A model generated the notes under the pieces. That model had not been told where the DNA came from and made no database searches. It saw only the letters and a program-made list of their open reading frames with translations. The position numbers and the translations under genes are program-made. Source: Candidatus Aminicenantota bacterium (GTDB lineage: Bacteria; Acidobacteriota; Aminicenantia; Aminicenantales; Aminicenantaceae). Taken from it: a DNA stretch of 7,808 bases. Below are positions 1 through 4,472 of this stretch, one piece after another. Each line of letters opens with the position of its first letter. Within the stretch, counting starts at the first letter, position 1. The DNA lies in assembly GCA_030633795.1 (NCBI GenBank), contig DAOWCB010000056.1, positions 1 to 7,808 of the forward strand, given 5' to 3'.

Positions 1-1335
1 CAAAAAGAAAAGAAAGTCTATAAAAAAATTAAAGACCTTCCAAGCGAGTACGTGGGATACGATCTCGACAAGACCGAGGCCAAAGTTGTTGCCATATTCA
101 AGAGCGGCGAGATTATCGAACAGCTCGATGAAGGTGAGGAAGGAGAAATATTCCTCGATGTCACGCCCTTTTATGCAGAGGCTGGCGGTCAGGTCGGAGA
201 CTCAGGAATTCTGCAAAATCCTCATTTCTCTGGGATTGTCGATACAACATATTTCCCGATTCCAGAAATCAGAGCTCACAAACTCAAAGTTATTTCGGGA
301 CAAATCCGAGTCAATGACAGGGTTGAAGCCATGATCGATCTTCTCTTGAGAAAGTCCCTGAGCAAGAATCACACAGCCACTCATCTTCTGCATGCATCTC
401 TACGGGCGATACTCGGTGATCATGTGAAACAGGCTGGATCACTTGTATCACCCGATAGACTGCGGTTTGACTTTACTCATTTTACTCCTGTCAATCCGAC
501 GGAATTAAGGCAGATCGAAAAACTTGTGAACGAAAAAATTAGAGAAAATATCCCAGTTCAAACCAATATAACGACCATGGAAAAAGGAATTGAAGAAGGT
601 GCTGTTGCCATTTTCGAGGAAAAATATGGCGAAAATGTTCGGATGGTGGCTGTCGGTGATTTTAGCAAGGAGCTGTGTGGGGGAATCCATGTCCATAGCA
701 CTGGGGAGATTGGGCTGTTCAAAATCGTCTCAGAGACAAGTATTGCAGCGGGAATGCGCAGGATCGAAGCTTTATCGGGCGAAGCCGCTCTTTTGCATGT
801 CCAGGAAGAGGAGGGCATTCTTCAGGAAATCCTCCGAATGATGAATTCGCCGAAAAAAGAACTGGTGGAACAGATCAGCAAACTGAGAGTTTCTGTTAAA
901 AATATGGAAAAGGAGAGCAAATCCCTTCGTCAAAAAATGGCCAATATTCGGCACCAAAAAGATTCCCAGCAAATCCAGACGATACGAAATATTTCTGTCC
1001 TGACACAAGAGGTGGATGGGTTGTCCATCAATGAATTGAGGGAATTGGCTGATTCTCTCAAACAAAAACTGGGTTCTGGGATTGTTGTTCTCGGCACATC
1101 GGAAGGAAAAAAGGCTTTTATCGTCATTGCGGTGACAAAAGACCTGACTGATCGAATCAAAGCCAATGATATGATCAAAAAAGTGGCTCCTCTGTTGGGC
1201 GGTGGTGGGGGAGGGCGACCAGACTTTGCTCAAGCTGGCGGGACAAAACCTGACCAAATTGAAGCCGTGTTGAAAAACATCGGTTCGATCATCCAAGATT
1301 TTATTCCCCATAAAATCACCCCAAAAGAGGATTGA
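1..1335 (+). CDS. alaS: Alanyl-tRNA synthetase, C-terminal half (5' end outside window)
   Basis: This enzyme charges tRNA-Ala with alanine in the cytoplasm and hydrolyses mischarged Ser/Gly-tRNA-Ala. The frame is open from base 1, so the GTG at 52 is an internal Val codon. About 444 residues are visible of a family that is usually near 870, and the catalytic core lies upstream. Seen in order: the FYAEAGGQVGDSG segment that opens the editing region; the zinc/editing motif HTATH (nt 370-384); the second zinc motif ELCGGIH (nt 670-690); the conserved GMRRIEALSG stretch; a charged coiled-coil-like linker (about nt 800-960); and the C-Ala domain with the Gly-rich GGGGGGRPDFAQAGG signature (from about nt 1195). 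The Cys and His ligands are intact, but CGGTH, the usual form, reads CGGIH here. No terminator hairpin is visible between its stop and the next gene, so readthrough is possible. Identity is near certain. Confidence 0.98.
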   Translation, partial: QKEKKVYKKIKDLPSEYVGYDLDKTEAKVVAIFKSGEIIEQLDEGEEGEIFLDVTPFYAEAGGQVGDSGILQNPHFSGIVDTTYFPIPEIRAHKLKVISGQIRVNDRVEAMIDLLLRKSLSKNHTATHLLHASLRAILGDHVKQAGSLVSPDRLRFDFTHFTPVNPTELRQIEKLVNEKIRENIPVQTNITTMEKGIEEGAVAIFEEKYGENVRMVAVGDFSKELCGGIHVHSTGEIGLFKIVSETSIAAGMRRIEALSGEAALLHVQEEEGILQEILRMMNSPKKELVEQISKLRVSVKNMEKESKSLRQKMANIRHQKDSQQIQTIRNISVLTQEVDGLSINELRELADSLKQKLGSGIVVLGTSEGKKAFIVIAVTKDLTDRIKANDMIKKVAPLLGGGGGGRPDFAQAGGTKPDQIEAVLKNIGSIIQDFIPHKITPKED

Positions 1336-1359
1336 TAAAGATTTTTTTTTCTGCCATCA

Positions 1360-1365
1360 TATAAT
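1360..1365 (+). promoter_or_regulatory. TATAAT -10 box upstream of the transglycosylase gene
   Basis: A perfect TATAAT lies 23 nt before the ATG at 1389, within the 53-nt gap after alaS. Transcription would start near 1372 and give a leader of about 17 nt. No good -35 box sits at the usual distance: TTGATA at 1332-1337 leaves a 22-nt spacer, which is too long. The promoter would therefore need an activator or another sigma factor, or the match is chance in AT-rich DNA. Confidence 0.45.
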
Positions 1366-1381
1366 CTGAATTATCCAGATT
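1363..1381. promoter_or_regulatory. Dyad containing TGAATTATCCAGATT, possible operator
   Basis: AATCTG (1363-1368) and CAGATT (1376-1381) form a 6-bp dyad around a 7-nt centre. The 16 nt at 1366-1381 match 14 of 16 positions of the right arm of the perfect palindrome at 4370-4399, upstream of the TPR gene. The site overlaps the end of the TATAAT box and the predicted start of transcription, so a bound protein would be expected to repress. It could instead act as a small RNA hairpin just before the start codon. The regulator is unknown. Confidence 0.35.
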
Positions 1382-1388
1382 AATAAAC

Positions 1389-1982
1389 ATGCGCAAAAAA
1401 ACGAACGTCCTTTCCGGTGCCCTTAACGTGGTTGGCGTGTTTCTGTGGATTTTTTTCCTGTCAGCCAACGGAGAGGCCGATGTCCTATCCAGTTCTAAAA
1501 AGCCTTATGATGACATCGTGGTCGATGTTGCACAGAAATTAAGAGTGCCGGTCGAGCTTGTCCATTCGATAATCAAAGCTGAATCCAACTACGATACTTG
1601 GGCCATATCGGCTAAAGGAGCCCTGGGATTGATGCAGCTCATGCCAATTACAGCTACACAATATAAAGTGATGAATGTATTTGATCCCCGGCAGAATATC
1701 GAAGGAGGAGTAAAATATCTTGTAGACCTGATAAAGCTTTATGACGGAGATACTCGTCGTGTTCTTGCGGCTTACAATGCCGGGCAGGAAGCCATCAAAA
1801 AGTATGGAGGCATCCCTCCGTACCGGGAGACGAGAAATTATATCAAAAAAGTGATGGCCGCATATCCCAAGTCGAAGATTTCTACACGAACAAAAATTTA
1901 TGCCTTTTACGATGAAAACGGAAAATATGTCCTGACCGATAACAAGGCCCTTTGGGAAAAGAATAAAAAGAGATCCAAATAA
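1389..1982 (+). CDS. Secreted SLT-type lytic transglycosylase, 197 aa
   Basis: Predicted periplasmic murein lytic transglycosylase (SLT/GH23 fold), which cleaves the MurNAc-GlcNAc bond with anhydro-MurNAc formation. Residues 1-4 are basic and 11-27 hydrophobic, giving a signal peptide or N-terminal anchor; there is no lipobox Cys. The catalytic domain spans about residues 38-160 and shows all family motifs: catalytic Glu65 in KAESNYD, GALGLMQLMP (77-86), AAYNAG (127-132) and PYRETRNYI (144-152). The C-terminal tail IYAFYDENGKYVLTDN (170-185) resembles the DUF4124-type Tyr-x-x-x-Asp-x-x-Gly strand pair found in some envelope proteins; that is my inference. The ATG at 1389 has no Shine-Dalgarno sequence, only an AT-rich leader. 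The gene follows alaS by 53 nt with its own possible -10 box and converges on the lipid kinase gene, 13 nt away. Confidence 0.93.
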   Translation: MRKKTNVLSGALNVVGVFLWIFFLSANGEADVLSSSKKPYDDIVVDVAQKLRVPVELVHSIIKAESNYDTWAISAKGALGLMQLMPITATQYKVMNVFDPRQNIEGGVKYLVDLIKLYDGDTRRVLAAYNAGQEAIKKYGGIPPYRETRNYIKKVMAAYPKSKISTRTKIYAFYDENGKYVLTDNKALWEKNKKRSK

Positions 1983-1995
1983 TTCCTTTTCCCTA

Positions 1996-2931
1996 TCAAA
2001 CATATCCCTTAACAGATATGCTCTTGGGAACAATCTCGAATGTGGCAGGCAGTTTCCCTACTTGTTCCCCATCGATTTCGATCAGAATATCTTCGTTAGG
2101 GTCTTCTGGGATAGCCTCGATCTTTTTGCCTTGGATGAAGGAAATTTTGGGATGGGAGAGATGGGTTCCTGCATATATTTTCCACACATTCCTTAGGAAT
2201 TCCCAAACCTCCATTCCCCTGATCAATACGATATCGAAGAGCCCATCGTCCAAACGGGCGTTTGGGGCAATCTTCATGCCTTTGCCGAAAATTCGTCCGT
2301 TGGATATCGCACCGATCAGGTATTCACCTCGAGGAATTTCTTCACCATCCACCTTTAGTTTTATCCGTTTGTTTTTATAATGGAAAAACGTGGCGAGCGT
2401 GCTTTTTAAGTAGGAGGCGGCTTTTCTCTTGGCGCGATTCTGGTTCATGCGTTCCAGAACCTCACCCCCAAATCCAAAATCAGCGACGTTCAGAAAATAC
2501 CTTTCCTCACTAAATCCCGCATGAGTCTGAAAGCTTGCCCTACCGACATCTATGGTAGGTGAGCCTGCTTGGGTAATCACCTGCATTGCTTTTTTTAGAT
2601 TCTTTGGGATATGCAGGCTTCTGATGAAGTCGCAACCTGTTCCCGAAGGCACGATCCCCATTACCGTATTCGGATTGATGATAGTCTTGCCATCGAAGAA
2701 ACCGTTTGCGATCTCGTTGATCGTGCCGTCGCCGCCGACGCCAACGATCAGTTCAGATCCATCCCGGATAGCCGCCCTGGAGATTTCAATGGCTTGGGAA
2801 GGCTTATCCGTAAACTCGTATTTGAATTCTTTGAGAAATACATTCAGAGCCTCTTTAATTTGAGCCCATCTTCTTCGTGTTCGGCCCTTGTTAGATTCAG
2901 GATTTACGATCACTTGTGTCTTCAGATACAT
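1996..2931 (-). CDS. YegS/DgkB-type diacylglycerol/lipid kinase, 311 aa
   Basis: Cytoplasmic enzyme of the DAGK-catalytic family, predicted to transfer phosphate from ATP to diacylglycerol or a related membrane lipid. The nucleotide-binding domain carries GVGGDGTINEIANG (64-77) and PSGTGCDF (95-102); many family members have GTGNDF at the second site. The C-terminal beta-sandwich domain shows APNARLDDGLFDIVLI (222-237) and EIDGEQ (285-290). Length fits the family (about 290-320). I place the start at the ATG at 2931 (MYLKTQVIVNP), because AAGGAG lies 6 nt upstream of it. The in-frame ATG at 2949, which would add six residues, has only a weak AGG-containing leader. The start lies inside the 3' end of the preceding membrane-protein gene (35-nt overlap), which suggests translational coupling. 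The exact lipid substrate cannot be read from the sequence. Confidence 0.93.
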   Translation of the reverse strand: MYLKTQVIVNPESNKGRTRRRWAQIKEALNVFLKEFKYEFTDKPSQAIEISRAAIRDGSELIVGVGGDGTINEIANGFFDGKTIINPNTVMGIVPSGTGCDFIRSLHIPKNLKKAMQVITQAGSPTIDVGRASFQTHAGFSEERYFLNVADFGFGGEVLERMNQNRAKRKAASYLKSTLATFFHYKNKRIKLKVDGEEIPRGEYLIGAISNGRIFGKGMKIAPNARLDDGLFDIVLIRGMEVWEFLRNVWKIYAGTHLSHPKISFIQGKKIEAIPEDPNEDILIEIDGEQVGKLPATFEIVPKSISVKGYV

Positions 2932-3421
2932 CCCCAACTCCTTCAACATGCTTTACGACCTTTTTTTTCCCGAATAAGGAGATTCCTATAATGCCTCCTA
3001 AAGCACCCAAGGCTGAAAAAATGATGGCTGACACCACCAATCCAAGGACAGTCCAGACAATAGAACCTTCAAAGCCTCCGTCCTCCAGCCAGGACTCCCA
3101 ACCCGATGGCATCTCTTCATAATATTGCGAAAACCTATCCATCATCCCCTGCATGAGCTTTTCACTTATAGCACGGAAAGGAATGTTGACAAAAGCCTCA
3201 ACAACAGCCGCTATGATTCCTGTGAAGATGCCAACAATTGCGCCATCTCCGGCCGTTAAAACTATGGAGGATTCTTTAGTGAGAAAATAAGCGGCTAATA
3301 TACCGCCTCCGATAATCCAGAGACAACAGAGACAGCTGACAATCGGTATGCCAGAAAGAACGCCGGCTATTACTCCTCCGATCAATGCTGGGACAAACAT
3401 TCCTGGTCTTTGGTCGTTCAT
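2897..3421 (-). CDS. Four-helix membrane protein of unknown function, 174 aa
   Basis: I do not recognise the family. Hydrophobic, Gly/Ala-rich segments lie at about residues 9-26, 29-47, 58-80 and 118-150, and read as four membrane helices (the last is long and could be two). GGVIAGVLSG and GALGGIIG are glycine-zipper-like. Residues 31-33 contain a Cys-Cys pair (LCCLW). Between helices 3 and 4 is a soluble loop rich in Met, Glu and Trp (about 85-117). The C-terminus is basic (GKKKVVKHVEG) then acidic. The start is well supported by AGGAGG 4 nt before the ATG. The gene overlaps the lipid kinase gene downstream, so the two are probably co-expressed. A membrane-anchoring or partner role for the kinase is only inference. 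Confidence 0.85.
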   Translation of the reverse strand: MNDQRPGMFVPALIGGVIAGVLSGIPIVSCLCCLWIIGGGILAAYFLTKESSIVLTAGDGAIVGIFTGIIAAVVEAFVNIPFRAISEKLMQGMMDRFSQYYEEMPSGWESWLEDGGFEGSIVWTVLGLVVSAIIFSALGALGGIIGISLFGKKKVVKHVEGVGDVSEDTSDRKS

Positions 3422-3447
3422 GTCGCCTCCTATCGGTCATTTTTTCT

Positions 3448-3477
3448 ATTCTAGTTATTTTTGTATATCCATTTCAA
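3448..3477 (-). promoter_or_regulatory. Candidate sigma-70 promoter for membrane protein and lipid kinase
   Basis: On the minus strand TTGAAA (3477-3472) and TAGAAT (3453-3448) are separated by 18 nt, each matching 5 of 6 consensus positions. Transcription would start near 3441, about 20 nt before the ATG at 3421, leaving room for the AGGAGG site. It would let these two genes be expressed separately from the DUF2085 gene upstream. Confidence 0.5.
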
Positions 3478-3555
3478 GACAATTTTGATGTTCTTATCTA
3501 TTTTACTATTAGGCATACCCGGAGCGCCCTTCTCGGCGGCTGCGGAACTCATCAT
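3451..3555 (-). CDS. Possible small protein of 34 aa, unrecognised
   Basis: A short reading frame lies between the DUF2085 gene and the membrane-protein gene, on the same strand. It starts with two adjacent ATGs (3555 and 3552) and GGAAG sits 5 nt upstream. The product starts MMSSAAAEKGAPGMPN and ends in a basic, amphipathic stretch, KIDKNIKIVLKWIYKNN. The frame is open further upstream to a GTG at 3606 and a TTG at 3576, so up to 17 more residues are possible. It ends 29 nt before the next gene. Against it: it is short, the promoter candidate for the next gene overlaps its end, and I cannot name a family. It could be chance or a relic. Confidence 0.3.
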   Translation of the reverse strand: MMSSAAAEKGAPGMPNSKIDKNIKIVLKWIYKNN

Positions 3556-3630
3556 GTTCACTTCCAATCTCTGCAACTTTATCCTCTGTTTATCCGGATC
3601 TCTCACCCTTTAGTGTCACTGTGGGCATAC

Positions 3631-4116
3631 CTAATGGGAATTTGGTCTCTTTTTTTTGCGAAGGAAGTAATCCGTCAAACCCGCAAGAAAAAAGAATGGG
3701 AGAATGAAGCCCCAGAGAATCCCCGTGATGAAGCGCACCCAATGTGTGCTTGTCCAAACTCCTAAAATATTTGCAGCGGTATCCGCTATGATCGGGATGG
3801 AAATCAGGATGAGTGTTTTTGACTTTGGCATTGTTGGAGTTGAAAATCCTTGCACAACAGGAAAAATCAAGGCCCCTAGAAGAAATCCAGAATAGATGCC
3901 TAAACAGCGGGTACATACAGCCGCTGGGTATCCGAAAGCATAAAAACACCGAGAAGGGATTTGATGGCATGTAGGCGAAAACACAGCATACAGGAATCCC
4001 GAAAAAGGCGAGGATTGGCTTTTAAGATATGGAGCACAAAAAATGGCGCCAATCCATGTGATGATTCCAATCAAAGTTGTAATGTAAATAAAGGCGATTT
4101 TTGTTTTTGTCGTCAT
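3631..4116 (-). CDS. DUF2085 family membrane protein, 161 aa
   Basis: A predicted inner-membrane protein of unknown biochemical role. The DUF2085 signature is clear: CHQIPSRCFYAFG (residues 50-62), then AVCTRCLGIYSG (66-77), with the paired Cys-His and Cys-x-x-Cys residues (C50, H51, C57, C68, C71) that suggest metal or redox chemistry; this is inference, not established function. Hydrophobic segments lie at about 8-30, 72-90, 102-120 and 128-150. Further polar residues in or near helices are D112, W126, R128 and TG (131-132). The C-terminus is strongly basic (FLRKKKRPNSH). No Shine-Dalgarno sequence is visible before the ATG at 4116. A good promoter lies 43-71 nt upstream. The alternative frame across this region (stop at 3590) has no family features and is a shadow. 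Confidence 0.88.
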   Translation of the reverse strand: MTTKTKIAFIYITTLIGIITWIGAIFCAPYLKSQSSPFSGFLYAVFSPTCHQIPSRCFYAFGYPAAVCTRCLGIYSGFLLGALIFPVVQGFSTPTMPKSKTLILISIPIIADTAANILGVWTSTHWVRFITGILWGFILPFFFLAGLTDYFLRKKKRPNSH

Positions 4117-4158
4117 TTTATGAGGCCAGAATATAGAAACACTGGGTAAAGAAAAATC

Positions 4159-4187
4159 AGTGTAGTCTCAGACCGGGGTAATGTCAA
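4159..4187 (-). promoter_or_regulatory. Sigma-70-like promoter of the DUF2085 gene
   Basis: On the minus strand TTGACA (4187-4182, perfect -35) and TACACT (4164-4159, 4 of 6 for -10) are 17 nt apart. Transcription would start near 4152 with a leader of about 36 nt to the ATG at 4116. A weak dyad, ACACTG (4139-4144) with CAGTGT (4158-4163), overlaps the -10 box and could be an operator, though at 6 bp it may be chance. Confidence 0.6.
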
Positions 4188-4249
4188 CTCCTAGGATTCT
4201 CGTCCATGAATATGATTTTTTTAACGGGATTTGATTCTATATGCATTGA

Positions 4250-4341
4250 AATCAGGGACATGCAGAAATTCAGGGGACACGTTACCGATTTTAAAACAAA
4301 TCGGTACATGTCCCCAATTTCTGGCAATGTGTCCCTTGATT
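4250..4341. repeat. Nested GGGACA palindrome, REP/REPIN-like element
   Basis: Two nested inverted repeats fold into one hairpin of about 92 nt. The inner arms are 4273-4291 (GGGGACACGTTACCGATTT) and 4298-4315 (AAATCGGTACATGTCCCC), nearly complementary around a 6-nt loop. The outer arms are 4250-4270 and 4316-4341; AATCA-GGGACA and AGAAATT pair with TGTCCC-TTGATT and AATTTCT, with small bulges. GGGACA therefore occurs four times, twice per strand. Repeats built on GGGACAC/GTGTCCC hairpins are known as REP-type elements mobilised by Y1/TnpA-REP (RAYT) transposases; assigning this copy to them is inference, since no transposase lies in the window and I cannot count genome copies. It is not followed by a U-tract, so it is not a standard terminator. 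Confidence 0.7.
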
Positions 4342-4369
4342 CTAAGCTCGTACATGAATAATTCAGGGT

Positions 4370-4399
4370 AACCTGGATAATTTATGAATTATCCAGGTT
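4370..4399. promoter_or_regulatory. Perfect 13-bp palindrome overlapping the -35 box, likely operator
   Basis: AACCTGGATAATT (4370-4382) and AATTATCCAGGTT (4387-4399) are exact inverted repeats around TATG. The right arm shares two bases with the TTGACA -35 box at 4398. A third, diverged half site, ATGAATAATTCAGGGT (4354-4369), lies directly to the left and matches 13 of 16 positions of 4384-4399. A related site occurs at 1366-1381. The dimeric symmetry and position suggest a transcription-factor site; the factor is unknown. It lacks a T-run and is not a terminator. Confidence 0.6.
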
Positions 4400-4439
4400 G
4401 ACAGAGGTTATTGCAAAGTGTAAATTATTTTTTTAGAAT
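4398..4439 (+). promoter_or_regulatory. Promoter region of the pseudoprotease-TPR gene
   Basis: Two overlapping sigma-70-like promoters can be read, both with the ideal 17-nt spacer. The first is TTGACA (4398-4403, perfect) with TAAATT (4421-4426, 4 of 6). The second is TTGCAA (4411-4416, 4 of 6) with TAGAAT (4434-4439, 5 of 6). The gene begins at 4473, giving leaders of roughly 40 and 27 nt. The first is touched by the palindrome on its left. Confidence 0.6.
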
Positions 4440-4460
4440 CTGGGACAGGTTAGATTATTC

Positions 4461-4468
4461 AAGGAGGT
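4461..4468 (+). promoter_or_regulatory. Strong Shine-Dalgarno AAGGAGGT
   Basis: A full-length anti-SD match lies 4 nt before the ATG at 4473. It is the best ribosome binding site on the plus strand of this window and fixes the start of the TPR protein, implying high translation. Confidence 0.85.
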
Positions 4469-4472
4469 CGTA

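Larger units (their letters stand above)
4117..4472. other. Divergent intergenic region, 356 nt, no gene
   Basis: It separates the minus-strand DUF2085 gene from the plus-strand pseudoprotease-TPR gene. From left to right it holds the DUF2085 promoter, the first copy of a 14-bp near-identical direct repeat (4199-4212), a nested GGGACA palindrome, the second copy of that repeat (4347-4360), a cluster of three AATTATCCAGG-type half sites, and the promoter and ribosome binding site of the TPR gene. I see no coding frame or tRNA in it. Confidence 0.8.

Noticed and set aside
52..54. GTG as the start of the alaS frame
   Set aside because: The frame is open to base 1 with typical AlaRS sequence before it, so the gene is cut by the window edge.
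772..1311. 179-aa minus-strand frame inside alaS
   Set aside because: Antisense shadow of conserved AlaRS sequence.
1341..1350. Run of nine T after alaS as an intrinsic terminator
   Set aside because: No GC-rich hairpin precedes it.
2001..2020. CATATC/GATATG dyad at the convergent gene ends as a terminator
   Set aside because: Only a 6-bp AT-rich stem inside the kinase coding end, with no U-tract on either strand.
3385..3765. 126-aa plus-strand frame across the gap and DUF2085 3' end
   Set aside because: It is antisense to recognised genes, has no ribosome site, and shows no domain pattern; it is open only because the complement is coding or stop-poor.
3590..3970. 126-aa minus-strand frame overlapping the DUF2085 gene
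   Set aside because: It is an out-of-frame shadow of a clear DUF2085 protein and has no family features.
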